Source of the DNA: DASQFQ01 sp038238015
Lineage (GTDB): Bacteria > Actinomycetota > Thermoleophilia > Solirubrobacterales > Solirubrobacteraceae
NCBI GenBank assembly: GCA_038238015.1
Contig: JBBRYA010000047.1
Span: forward strand, 1 to 29,107
Direction: 5' to 3'
Length of the DNA: 29,107 nt
The notes below the pieces were generated by a model. It saw nothing but the letters and a program-made list of their open reading frames with translations. It ran no database searches and was not told the DNA's origin. The position numbers and the translations under genes are program-made. Shown here in pieces: positions 7,264 to 19,459 of the stretch. How positions within the stretch are numbered: position 1 is the stretch's first letter; every line of letters starts with the position of its first letter.

Positions 7264-7385
7264 CACGCCGAGTGTTGCATTGCGTGGAGCTTCAGAGGCA
7301 AACTGTAGGTTCGTGCTAATCGAGCCGGGTACGAACTGTCGCCATGCTTGCGGAACCCCCGGCCGAGCCCTGTCACGGTAGTCAG

Positions 7386-8384
7386 ATGACAAATCTTCGC
7401 TTGGCGCGACTCGAGCGCCGGATCACCGTGGTGGCCGTCGTGCTGCCGTTCCTGGGCTTCATCGCCGCGATCTCGCTGCTGTGGGGCGGCGCCGTCAGCG
7501 GTCTCGACCTCGCGATCCTCGCGGTCATGTACGTGCTCGTCGGCTTCGGCGTGACGATCGGCTTCCATCGCCTCCTGACCCATCGGTCCTTCGAGGCCAA
7601 GCCGTGGCTGCGAGGGCTGCTGGCCATCCTCGGCTCGATGTCGGTGCAGGGCGCCGTCATCCATTGGGTCGCCGATCACCGCAAGCACCACACGTTCACC
7701 GACGAGGAGGGCGATCCGCACAGCCCGCACACCAACGACGCCCAAGGGTGGCGCGGAGTGCTCACCGGCCTCTGGCACTCGCACATGGGCTGGCTGTTCG
7801 ACGGCGAGCGCAGCTCGGCCCGCCGCTTCGCGCCCGACCTGCGCAAGGACCCGATGATGCGCAAGATCGACAGCCTCTTCCCGGTCTGGGCGCTGCTCGG
7901 GCTCGCGATCCCCTTCCTCGCCGGCTTCGCCCTCTCGGGCGGGAACCTGACCGCCGGCCTGACCGCGTTCGTCTGGGCGGGGCTGGTGCGGGTGTTCCTG
8001 CTGCACCACGCGACCTGGAGCGTGAACTCGATCTGCCACATGTACGGCGAGCGGCCGTTCGTCACCGACGACGAGAGCCGTAACAACTGGGCGGTCGCGC
8101 TCGTGTCGCTCGGCGAGGGCTGGCACCACACCCATCACGCCTTCCCGACCTCGGCGCGGCACGGCCTGCAGCGCCTGCAGTTCGATCCCTCCTACACGCT
8201 GATCCGCCTGTTCGAGCGCGCCGGCTGGGCCTGGGACGTCAAGAGCCCGCAGCCCGAGCAGATCGAGGCCAAGCGCCTGAAGCCGGACACGACCCCTGTC
8301 GCGGCGGACGAGCCCGTCGAGGACCGCGCGCCGGTCGAGCGCGAACGCGAGCGTGTGCCGGTGGGAGCCGGCGACCGCGGCTAG
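7386..8384 (+). CDS. Acyl-CoA/acyl-lipid delta-9-type fatty acid desaturase
   Basis: A 332-residue integral-membrane di-iron desaturase that introduces a double bond in a fatty acyl chain, controlling membrane fluidity. All three histidine boxes are present: HRLLTH (61-66), HRKHH (98-102) and HHTHH in EGWHHTHHAFP; NSICH precedes the last box as in stearoyl-CoA desaturases. Hydrophobic stretches at about 13-33 and 41-60, and two more between the second and third boxes, fit the family's four-helix topology. The last 50 residues are charged and probably disordered. The ATG at 7386 (TNLRLARLERR) is preferred; an in-frame ATG at 7344 would add 14 residues without family similarity. It is divergent from the acetyltransferase. 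A strong hairpin overlaps its stop codon. Confidence 0.94.
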   Translation: MTNLRLARLERRITVVAVVLPFLGFIAAISLLWGGAVSGLDLAILAVMYVLVGFGVTIGFHRLLTHRSFEAKPWLRGLLAILGSMSVQGAVIHWVADHRKHHTFTDEEGDPHSPHTNDAQGWRGVLTGLWHSHMGWLFDGERSSARRFAPDLRKDPMMRKIDSLFPVWALLGLAIPFLAGFALSGGNLTAGLTAFVWAGLVRVFLLHHATWSVNSICHMYGERPFVTDDESRNNWAVALVSLGEGWHHTHHAFPTSARHGLQRLQFDPSYTLIRLFERAGWAWDVKSPQPEQIEAKRLKPDTTPVAADEPVEDRAPVERERERVPVGAGDRG

Positions 8385-8392
8385 CGGTCGCC
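8370..8392. terminator. Bidirectional terminator-like hairpin between convergent genes
   Basis: GGCGACCGC (8370-8378) pairs perfectly with GCGGTCGCC (8384-8392) around a 5-base loop, overlapping the desaturase stop. It lies just before the stop of the convergent small membrane gene (8400). There is no T-tract on either strand (a C run follows), so this is a terminator candidate only by position and stem strength. Confidence 0.5.
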
Positions 8393-8399
8393 CCCGGAG

Positions 8400-8600
8400 C
8401 TAGGCGGCCCGCTGCTTCAGCGGGGTCCTGCCGCGCGCCACGAGGTAGGCGGGGAAGACCACGATCCACAGCGCCAGCGACCCGAGCACCCAGGCGATCG
8501 TGCTGCGGGCGAACGAACTGCCGGTCCAGTCCCGCTGGCTCGCGTCGAAGCCAAGCCAGATCGTGGAGCCGAGAACGACGAGGACGATGGCTTGGGACAC
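8400..8600 (-). CDS. Small two-helix membrane protein
   Basis: A 66-residue hypothetical protein starting at GTG 8600, preceded on the minus strand by AGGAAGG with a good spacing. It has two predicted membrane helices, at about residues 2-17 (SQAIVLVVLGSTIWLGF) and 34-55 (IAWVLGSLALWIVVFPAYLVA), joined by a short polar loop (DASQRDWTGSSFARST), and a basic tail. The longer open frame running to 8918 is an overlap artefact: its first 100 residues are arginine-rich and lie opposite or inside the zinc-ribbon gene. Proteins of this kind are common in this group of actinobacteria, but I know of no function. Confidence 0.7.
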   Translation of the reverse strand: MSQAIVLVVLGSTIWLGFDASQRDWTGSSFARSTIAWVLGSLALWIVVFPAYLVARGRTPLKQRAA

Positions 8601-8689
8601 GGTGGAGCCTTCCTGAGCGGGGGGCAGAGCGGAACGGCTCAGGTCCCATCGGCACCGCGGAGCCGCAGGCTGAGTCGCGGCGGTCAGGT

Positions 8690-9079
8690 CTAGGCGGCTC
8701 GCGGCAGCCGCCGCGGGCGCGGCGCGAAGTCGTCGGGCCCGACGAGGTCGAGGGCGAGCGCCTGCTCGAGGCAGCTCGCCAGCGCCTCCATGGACTCGGC
8801 GACCTGCTGCTCGTAGGCATGCACGATCTCCTCGCGACCGGCCGTCTGCAGGCGGTCGAGCTCGCGCATATCGGCCTGGCTGAAGCAGGCCTGCATGCAC
8901 GCCTGGCACTCCGGGCACCGAAGGTCGACGAGCACCTCGTCGTCACCTTGCGGTTCCCAGCGGAGAGGCTGCAGGAGGCCCGACCCACAACTCGGGCACA
9001 CGCTAAGGGCTGACACGGAAACCGAAGGTAGCCGGGCCTCCGGACGGACCCGTTCACAAGGGCCTTGAAAGCGGTCCAT
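8690..9079 (-). CDS. Zinc-ribbon hypothetical protein
   Basis: Up to 129 residues. The N-terminal third carries a zinc ribbon, CPSCGSGLLQPL ... RCPECQACMQACF: a CxxC pair, then CxxCxxC with another Cys four residues on. The rest is helical (SQADMRELDRLQTAGREEIVHAYEQQVAESMEALASCLEQAL), ending in a basic PRPRRLPRAA tail. Start is uncertain: ATG 9079 has TAAGG nine bases upstream and is used here, while GTG 9016 or GTG 9001, close to the first Cys pair, give 108 or 103 residues. It might be a metal-binding regulator or adaptor; nothing identifies a partner. It is divergent from the secreted Cys protein gene. Confidence 0.7.
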   Translation of the reverse strand: MDRFQGPCERVRPEARLPSVSVSALSVCPSCGSGLLQPLRWEPQGDDEVLVDLRCPECQACMQACFSQADMRELDRLQTAGREEIVHAYEQQVAESMEALASCLEQALALDLVGPDDFAPRPRRLPRAA

Positions 9080-9153
9080 TGCTGGCTACCTTAAAGCCAT
9101 CTCGGGAGTGCTGGACCGCTCCTTGTCACGAGCTTCCCTCGAAGGAGCACCAC

Positions 9154-9426
9154 ATGCAGCGCTCTCCCTCCCGACGGGCAGCCGTCGGCCTACTCGCAGC
9201 GATCTCGCTCATCGGCGCCGCCCCGGCCGCGTCGGCGACCACACCGCCCCCTCAGGCAGCGCAAGTCGCCAAGACCTGCGGGAGCCGGGTGCACGCGGTC
9301 ATCGGCGGGGCAGAGAAGTGTCTCCAGCGCGGCCAATTCTGCGCCCGCGCCTCCGACCGCCAGTACCGCCGCTATGGCTTCCACTGCTACAAGCGCGACG
9401 CCCGCGGCAACTACCACCTGACCTAG
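9154..9426 (+). CDS. Small secreted protein with four cysteines
   Basis: A 90-residue protein with a signal peptide: basic SPSRR, hydrophobic AAVGLLAAISLIGAAPA and a probable signal-peptidase site after ASA at residue 28. The mature part has four Cys (42, 56, 63, 78) in the pattern KCLQRGQFC ... YRRYGFHCYK, which I recognise as a recurrent small extracellular module of actinobacteria without known role. The Cys could form two disulfides outside the membrane. The ATG at 9154 follows GAAGGAG; a TTG 75 bases upstream in frame is rejected because it would bury the signal peptide. It sits just before the tRNA-Arg gene, on the opposite strand. Confidence 0.8.
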   Translation: MQRSPSRRAAVGLLAAISLIGAAPAASATTPPPQAAQVAKTCGSRVHAVIGGAEKCLQRGQFCARASDRQYRRYGFHCYKRDARGNYHLT

Positions 9427-9455
9427 TTCCGAGGCTCAGCACGTGCGCTTGGAGA

Positions 9456-9528
9456 CGCGCCCGGCAGGATTCGAACCTGCGACTTCTGCCTCCGGAGGGC
9501 AGCGCTCTATCCACTGAGCTACGGGCGC
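9456..9528 (-). tRNA. tRNA-Arg (anticodon CCG)
   Basis: A complete 73-nt cloverleaf reads on the minus strand. The acceptor stem is GCGCCCG with CGGGCGC, the D arm is GCTCAGTGGATAGAGC, the anticodon stem is CTGCC/GGCAG around loop CTCCGGA (anticodon CCG, reading the CGG arginine codon), and the T arm is GCAGG-TTCGAAT-CCTGC. The discriminator base is G and CCA is not encoded. CGG is a heavily used codon in so GC-rich a genome. Confidence 0.97.
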
Positions 9529-9559
9529 CGGTGCCCGCGGGAGCTTACCGTTGCGCTGG

Positions 9560-10045
9560 ATGCGCATCGCAATCGTCTCGGACACCCACATGCCGCGCGG
9601 GGAGCGGGCGCTGCCCGCCCGCTGCGTCGAGCTGCTCGCAGGCGCCGACGCGATCCTGCACGCGGGTGACTTCATGACGGTGGCGGTGCTTCGCGAGCTG
9701 GAGGCGCTCGGCCCGCCGGTGCACGCCGTGCACGGCAACGGCGACGAGCCGGGCCTCCGCCAGATGCTGCCCGAGGCCCGGGTGATCGAGCTCGGGGGCC
9801 GCCGGATCGGGATGGTCCACGACTCGGGCCAGCGCTCCGGGCGGCTGCGCCGGCTGCGCCGGCGCTTCCCCGACGCAGACGCCGTCGTCTTCGGGCACTC
9901 GCACATCCCGTTCCACGAGGAGGCCGAGGGCTTTCAGATCTTCAACCCGGGCTCGCCGACCGAGCGCCGCAGTGCGCCCGATCACACGATGGGCCTGCTT
10001 CACGTTGAGGACGGCCGGCTGAGCTTCGGGCTAGTGCTGCTCTGA
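9560..10045 (+). CDS. YfcE/MJ0936-type metallophosphoesterase
   Basis: A 161-residue phosphodiesterase of the calcineurin-like superfamily, acting with two divalent metal ions on a phosphodiester substrate; natural substrates in this subfamily are mostly unknown. All metal-binding motifs are present: IVSDTH (Asp8, His10), HAGDF, HGNGDE and GHSH, with the final NPGS that marks the YfcE subgroup. The ATG at 9560 directly precedes RIAIVSDTH; a TTG nine bases upstream is the only alternative. Its 3' end overlaps the convergent peroxiredoxin gene by 15 bases. Confidence 0.92.
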   Translation: MRIAIVSDTHMPRGERALPARCVELLAGADAILHAGDFMTVAVLRELEALGPPVHAVHGNGDEPGLRQMLPEARVIELGGRRIGMVHDSGQRSGRLRRLRRRFPDADAVVFGHSHIPFHEEAEGFQIFNPGSPTERRSAPDHTMGLLHVEDGRLSFGLVLL

Positions 10046-10594
10046 CAGCCACGCCAGCACGTCGGCGGCGTTGCGGTCGGGCGGGAACACGGGGTAGAAG
10101 ACCTTCTCGATCTGGCAGTAGCGCGCGACGAAGGTCAGCCGGCGGTAGAGGGTCAGCCCACCCGCCTCGAACGTCGGCAGGCCCATGGCGCCGGCCAGCT
10201 CGAGCTCGGGGTCGGCGAGCAGGGGATAGGGGATGCGCTCGCGCGCCGCGAACTCGGCCTGCTCGTCGGCGGTCTGCGCGCTGATGCCGACGATCGCGGC
10301 GCCGCGCGCCGACAGCTCGGCGGCGTGGTCGCGGAAGGCGCAGCTCTGCGGGGTGCAGCCGCGGGCGCCGGGGATGGCGTCCCAGCCGTCGATCAACGGC
10401 TGCCCGGGCACGCCGGTGCGCGGATAGACGTAGGCGACCAGCAGCGTCATGGCGGCTGACGCGAGATCGATCTCGCCGCCGAGCGTGGCGTGCAGCGTCA
10501 CGCTTGGCACCACGGCTCCGTCCAGGTGAGCGGCGGCGCCGTCGTCCTGGGGGACCGGCAGCCCGGCCGGAAGCTCGCTGTAGTCCGTGCTCAC
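10031..10594 (-). CDS. Peroxiredoxin, BCP/PrxQ-like (redoxin domain)
   Basis: A 187-residue thiol peroxidase-like protein reducing H2O2 or organic peroxides with thioredoxin-type donors. The key motif is GARGCTPQSCAFRD, with peroxidatic Cys80 and a second Cys at 85 (C-x4-C), as in BCP/PrxQ proteins; downstream come GISAQTADEQAEFA and PYPLLADPELELAGAMGLPTFE. The GTG at 10594 is chosen because STDYSELPAGLPVPQDDGAA is a typical N-terminus for this redoxin group. Frame further upstream is a shadow of the RNase Z gene. The start lies only 24 bases from that of the divergent nuclease gene, and the stop overlaps the convergent phosphodiesterase gene. Confidence 0.88.
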   Translation of the reverse strand: MSTDYSELPAGLPVPQDDGAAAHLDGAVVPSVTLHATLGGEIDLASAAMTLLVAYVYPRTGVPGQPLIDGWDAIPGARGCTPQSCAFRDHAAELSARGAAIVGISAQTADEQAEFAARERIPYPLLADPELELAGAMGLPTFEAGGLTLYRRLTFVARYCQIEKVFYPVFPPDRNAADVLAWLSEQH

Positions 10595-10618
10595 GGATGT
10601 GATTGTCTCACCGCGGCC

Positions 10619-11554
10619 ATGGACCTCTCGCTGTTCTTCGCCGGCACGGCCGGATCGGTGCCCACCGCGCGTCGCGGGCTGCCCGCGCTGCTCCTGCGCG
10701 CGGGCGGCGACCAGATCCTGTTCGACTGCGGGGAGGGCACCCAGCAGCAGCTGCTGCGCTCGGTCGGCCTGCCCGAGATCGACGCGCTGTTTCTCACCCA
10801 CTACCACCTCGACCACTGGCTCGGGCTGATCGGGATGCTCAAGACGCTCGACCTGCGCGCGCGCGAGCTGCCGTTGAGCGTCTACGGGCCGCCCGGCCTG
10901 CGCGCCCTGTTCGCCACGCTCAAGCCGATCTACGGGCGCGTGCGCTACCCGCTGGAGATCATCGAGCTCGACCCCCACGAGGAGGTGCGCTTCGACGGCT
11001 ACGCGATCGCGCCGTTCGCGGTCGAGCACCGCGTGCGCGCCTACGGCTACGCGTTCGTCGAGGACGATCGCCCCGGGCGCTTCGACGCCGCCGAGGCCGA
11101 GCGCCTCGGCGTCACGCCGGGCCCGGACTTCGGGCGCCTGCAGCGCGGCGAGGCCGTCGGCGAGGTTCGCCCCGAGCAGGTGGTGGGGGAGACCCGACGG
11201 GGCCGGCGCATCGTGATCTCCGGCGACACCGCGCCGTGCCAGGCCATCGAGGTGTTCGCCCATCAGGCCGACCTGCTCGTCCACGAGGCGACCTTCATGG
11301 ACGACGAGCTCGCCCGCGCCCGCGAGACCGGGCACTCGACGGCGCGCCAGGCCGCCGAGGTCGCCGCCGCTGCCGAGGTCGGCCTGCTCGCCCTGACACA
11401 CCTCTCGACACGCTACTTCCCGCGCGACATCCGCGACGAGGCGCGCTCCGTCTTCCCGGACACCGTCGTCCCGCGCGACTTCGACGCGATCGAGGTGCCG
11501 TTCCCCGAGCGCGGGGCGCCGCATCTGGTCAAGGGCGAGGCGGGAGCGTCGTAG
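10619..11554 (+). CDS. rnz: Ribonuclease Z-like metallo-beta-lactamase nuclease
   Basis: A 311-residue zinc endonuclease of the ElaC/RNase Z family, which matures tRNA 3' ends. The metal site reads LTHYHLDHWLGL (His61, His63, Asp65, His66), with FDCGEGTQQQLLRS just before it; further ligands fit AVEHRVRAYGYAF, VISGDTAPC and GHSTARQAAEVA with the later LTHLSTRY. The exosite-type insertion found in RNase Z lies between. The ATG at 10619 is chosen; the longer frame to 10490 lies inside the divergent peroxiredoxin gene. The next gene downstream is the pyr operon leader. Nuclease family is sure; tRNA 3' processing is the family role. Confidence 0.92.
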   Translation: MDLSLFFAGTAGSVPTARRGLPALLLRAGGDQILFDCGEGTQQQLLRSVGLPEIDALFLTHYHLDHWLGLIGMLKTLDLRARELPLSVYGPPGLRALFATLKPIYGRVRYPLEIIELDPHEEVRFDGYAIAPFAVEHRVRAYGYAFVEDDRPGRFDAAEAERLGVTPGPDFGRLQRGEAVGEVRPEQVVGETRRGRRIVISGDTAPCQAIEVFAHQADLLVHEATFMDDELARARETGHSTARQAAEVAAAAEVGLLALTHLSTRYFPRDIRDEARSVFPDTVVPRDFDAIEVPFPERGAPHLVKGEAGAS

Positions 11555-11562
11555 CCCGCTGC

Positions 11563-11568
11563 TACGGT
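11563..11568 (+). promoter_or_regulatory. Possible -10 element for the pyr operon
   Basis: TACGGT fits a GC-rich actinobacterial -10 (TAnnnT) and would start transcription near 11575, giving a leader of about 40 bases that contains the PyrR loop. No convincing -35 is seen, so the call is weak and rests mostly on position. Confidence 0.3.
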
Positions 11569-11588
11569 CCTGCGCACGCCACCTTTAA

Positions 11589-11612
11589 CCCGGTCCGAGA
11601 GGCCAGGAAGGA
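11589..11612 (+). promoter_or_regulatory. PyrR-binding loop overlapping the pyrR ribosome-binding site (candidate)
   Basis: CCCGGTCCGAGAGGCCAGG forms a short hairpin (GGTC/GGCC around CGAGA, extended by CC/GG across a bulged A). It exposes the GAGAGG sequence that is the hallmark of PyrR-binding RNA loops. AGGAAGGA (11605-11612), the Shine-Dalgarno sequence for the pyrR ATG at 11618, begins within its 3' arm. There is no terminator in the leader, so PyrR-UMP binding would most simply block translation, as described for mycobacteria. Sequence match is good; regulation is inferred. Confidence 0.65.
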
Positions 11613-11617
11613 CGCGA

Positions 11618-12166
11618 ATGACCCAGGAGAAGGTCGTCCTCGACGGGGACGACATCCGCCGCACGCTCGTCCGCATCGCCCACGAGATCGTCGAGAAGAA
11701 CGCCGACGGCGACGTGGCGCTCGTGGGCATCCACCGCCGCGGCGCGCTTCTCGCGACGCGGCTGCACCGCCTGGTCTCCGACCTGCTCGAGCGCGAAGTC
11801 CCGCGCGGGGACATCGACATCGCCTTCTACCGCGACGACCTCGCGACCCACACGAGCCCGGTCGTGCACGCCTCCGAGGTCCCGTTCCGCCTCGAGGACC
11901 ACACCGTCGTGCTCGTCGATGACGTCCTCTTCACCGGGCGGACCGTGCGCGCGGGGATCGACGCGCTGTTTGACTACGGCCGTCCCGCGCGGGTGCAGCT
12001 CGCGGTACTGGCCGACCGCGGCCACCGCGAGCTCCCGATCCGCCCCGACTACGTCGGCAAGAACCTCCCGACCGCCCGGGCCGAGCGCGTCAACGTGCGC
12101 GTGCAGGAGCTCGATGGGATCGACGAGGTCACCATCACGACGCTCCAGGAGGCCCTGATCCGATGA
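11618..12166 (+). CDS. pyrR: PyrR, pyrimidine operon regulator / uracil phosphoribosyltransferase-like
   Basis: A 182-residue PRTase-fold RNA-binding regulator that senses UMP against PRPP; many members also have weak uracil phosphoribosyltransferase activity. The PRPP-binding motif is VVLVDDVLFTGRT; other family marks are ALVGIHRRGALLATRL near the N-terminus, DIAFYRDDL, and the C-terminal LADRGHRELPIRPDYVGKNLPT. The length is normal for the family. The ATG at 11618 has AGGAAGGA five bases upstream. It is the first gene of the operon and overlaps pyrB by four bases (ATGA). It probably represses its own operon through the loop just upstream. Confidence 0.97.
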   Translation: MTQEKVVLDGDDIRRTLVRIAHEIVEKNADGDVALVGIHRRGALLATRLHRLVSDLLEREVPRGDIDIAFYRDDLATHTSPVVHASEVPFRLEDHTVVLVDDVLFTGRTVRAGIDALFDYGRPARVQLAVLADRGHRELPIRPDYVGKNLPTARAERVNVRVQELDGIDEVTITTLQEALIR

Positions 12167-13106
12167 TGCGCCACCTGCTCTCGATCGAGGACCTCGACCG
12201 CGCGGACATCGAGCGGATCCTCGACCGCGCCAAGTCCTTCACCGAGGTCTCCGAGCGCGAGGTCAAGAAGGTCCCCGCGCTGCGGGGGCGCCGCGTGCTC
12301 AACCTCTTCTACGAGGCCTCCACGCGCACGCGCTCGTCCTTCGAGCTGGCCGCCAAGACGCTGTCGGCCGAGGTCATCAACTTCGTGTCGAGCGGCTCGA
12401 GCGTCGAGAAGGGCGAGTCGCTCAAGGACACCGTCCAGACCCTCTCCGCCTACCGGCCCGACCTGATCGTCGTGCGCACGCCGCACGTCGGCGCGGCCGG
12501 GCTGGTCGCCGGCTGGAGCGACGCCGCGGTGGTCAACGCGGGCGACGGCAAGCACGAGCATCCGACCCAGGCGCTGCTCGACGTCTACACGCTGCGCGAG
12601 CGCATGGGCTCGCTCGACGGCGCGAACATCTGGATCGTCGGCGACGTCATGCACTCGCGCGTGGCTCGCTCGGACATCCTCGCGTTCACCAAGCTCGGGG
12701 CGAGGGTGACGGTCTGCGGGCCGCCGACGCTGCTGCCGCGAGGCGTCGAGTCGCTCGGCTGCGAGGTCCGCTACACGCTGGACGAGCTCGGGCAGGCCGA
12801 CGTCGTCTACGCGCTGCGCATGCAGCGCGAGCGCATGACCGAGTCCTTCGTGCCCTCGCTGCGCGAGTACGCCGCGCGCTACCAGATCGACGGCCGCCGG
12901 CTGTCGGCCCGCCAGGTGCTCATGCACCCGGGCCCGGTCAACCGCGGCGTCGAGCTCTCGGCCGAGGTGATCGACTCGCCGCAGGCCGTCATCGGCCAGC
13001 AGGTCGCCGCCGGCGTCGTCGTGCGGATGGCCGTGCTCTACGAGCTGCTCGCGGGCCGCGCCGCGCCCAGCCCCGCCGTGGCCGCTCCGACCCCGCAGCT
13101 GGCCTG

Positions 13107-13107
<1 letters not shown>
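12163..13107 (+). CDS. pyrB: Aspartate carbamoyltransferase catalytic chain
   Basis: A 314-residue ATCase: carbamoyl phosphate plus aspartate gives carbamoyl aspartate, the first committed pyrimidine step. The carbamoyl phosphate motif STRTR is at 53-57 (YEASTRTRSSFELAAKTL). SGSSVEKGESLKDT supplies the mobile loop, HPTQALLDVYTL is the family signature, and MHPGPVNRGVEL lies in the aspartate-binding domain. No regulatory (PyrI) chain is nearby, as usual in actinobacteria. Two adjacent ATG codons (12163, 12166) exist; AGGAGG at 12147-12152 is better spaced for the first. It overlaps pyrR by four bases and pyrC by one. Confidence 0.98.
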
Positions 13108-14479
<1,372 letters not shown>

Positions 14480-14480
<1 letters not shown>

Positions 14481-15581
14481 TGTTGGCCTACGTCCTGCTC
14501 GAGGACGGGACGCGCTTCGACGGCGACGCCGTCGGGGCGCCACGCGACGTCACCGGCGAGGTCGTGTTCACGACCGGCATGTCGGGCTATCAGGAGTCGA
14601 TGACCGACCCGTCCTTCGCGCGCCAGCTGATCACCTTCACCTACCCGCACGTCGGCAACTACGGCGTCAGCGCGAGCGCGATGGAGTCCGACCGCATCCA
14701 CGCCCGCGCCGCGATCATGCGCGCCGCGGTCAACCCCTCCCGGGCCCCGGGGGCCGAGCAGGGGTGGCTGGACTGGCTGCGCGAGCAGGGGATCCCGGCG
14801 ATCTCGGGCGTCGACACGCGCGCGCTGGTCCGCCACATCCGTGACGCGGGCGCGATGCGCGGCGGGGTCTTCGGTGCGCAGACCCCCGAAGCCGAGGCGC
14901 GCGAGCGGATCACCGCCGAGCCGAGCATGGTCGGCCTCGACCTCGCGCGGGAGGTCACGGTGGCCGAGTCGCGCACGTTCGCGGGCGACGGCGACGGCCC
15001 GCGCATCGCCGCGCTCGACACCGGGATCAAGCACTCGATCGTGGGCAACTTCACCTCCCGCGGGGCGACGCTCGAGCTGCACCCCTGCACGACCACCGCC
15101 CAGGAGCTGCTGGCGAGCGATCCCGACGGCGTCTTCCTCGTCCCCGGCCCCGGCGACCCGGCCGCGCTGGACTACGTCGTCGACACCGTCCGCGAGCTGC
15201 TCGGGCGAAAGCCCGTGTTCGGCATTTGCCTCGGCCACCAGCTGCTCTCGCGCGCGGTCGGCCTGGACACCTTCAAGCTCCCCTTCGGCCACCGCGGCGC
15301 CAACCATCCGGTCAAGGACCTGCGCAGCGGGCGGATCGCGATCACCTCCCAGAACCACGGCTTCGCGGTCCGCGGCGAGCCCGGCGCGCGGCTGCGCACG
15401 GACTACGGCGAGGCCGAGCTCACGCACGTGAACCTCTACGACGGCACGATCGAGGGCATCCGCCTGCTCGACGTCCCCGCCGGCTGCGTGCAGTACCACC
15501 CCGAGGCGGGGCCGGGGCCGAACGACTCGCTCGGTCTCTTCGACGAGTTCATCGCGGAGATCGAGCGGGGGAGCCGGGCGC

Positions 15582-15589
<8 letters not shown>
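14480..15589 (+). CDS. carA: Carbamoyl phosphate synthase small (glutaminase) subunit
   Basis: A 369-residue subunit that hydrolyses glutamine and channels ammonia to CarB. The N-terminal CPSase domain starts LAYVLLEDGTRFDGDAVG and includes TGMSGYQESMTDPSF. The class I amidotransferase domain holds the catalytic triad: Cys250 in FGICLGHQLL, and His340 and Glu342 in YHPEAGPGPND. The GTG at 14480 shares its G with the pyrC stop (TAGTG). It overlaps carB by eight bases. Length and motifs are normal for the family. Confidence 0.98.
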
Positions 15590-18670
<3,081 letters not shown>

Positions 18671-18674
<4 letters not shown>

Positions 18675-19459
18675 GCGACCGCACCCTCGCCCCGCTCGGG
18701 CGGCGGCTGTGCCCGGTCACCGCGCACGCCCGCCACGGCGCCTACACGGTGCTCTCCTGCCTGGACGCCGAGGGCCCGGATCCTGACCCCGGCCAGTTCT
18801 ACATGCTCACCGCGGGCGAGCGCTGGGGCGGCGGCGCCGACGAGCGGCCGTTCCTGCCGCGCGCGTTCTCCTTCCTGCGCCGAGACGAGGACGGGACGCT
18901 CGACTTCCTGCTCGAGGCCGTCGGGCCGGGCACCGCGCGGCTGACCGAGCTGCGCGCGGGTGGCGGGCTGTGGCTGCTCGGCCCGCTCGGGATCGGGTTC
19001 CGCGCGCCAGAGCAGCACCGGCGCGCACTGCTGGTGGGCGGCGGCGTCGGCATCGCCCCGCTGGCGGCGTGGCAGGACGCGCTCGGCGCGGGCGCGCTCG
19101 TGCTGCTGGGCTTTCGCGACGCCGCGCACGCCGAGGGCGCGGCGCTGCTGCGCGAAGCGCGGGTGGCGACCGACGACGGCTCGGCTGGCCACCCCGGCCT
19201 CGTCACCGACCTGCTGCGCGCCGAGCTCGGCTGCGACGCCCGCGCGACGGTCTACGCCTGCGGGCCGCCGCCGATGCTCGAGGCCGTGCGCGCGCTCTGC
19301 GAGGCGGAGGGGGTGCCGGCGCAGCTGGCGCTCGAGTCCGGGATGGCGTGCGGCTTCGGCGCCTGCTTCGGCTGCGTGGTCCCGACTCGCGGCGGCTACG
19401 TGCGCCTGTGCGTCGACGGGCCGGTGCTCGACGCTGCGGAGCTGGAGCTGGTCGCGTGA
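18671..19459 (+). CDS. pyrK: Dihydroorotate dehydrogenase electron transfer subunit
   Basis: A 262-residue FAD and [2Fe-2S] subunit that passes electrons from PyrD (class 1B) to NAD+. The N-terminal ferredoxin-reductase beta-barrel includes PGQFYMLTAG and RAFSFLRRDE; LLVGGGVGIAPLAAW and YACGPPPMLEAV mark the NAD-binding fold. The C-terminal iron-sulfur site has Cys227, 232, 235 and 247 (CGFGACFGC ... RLC), the PyrK-specific pattern. The GTG at 18671 overlaps the carB stop by four bases; open frame upstream of it is inside carB. It overlaps pyrD by four bases. Confidence 0.95.
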
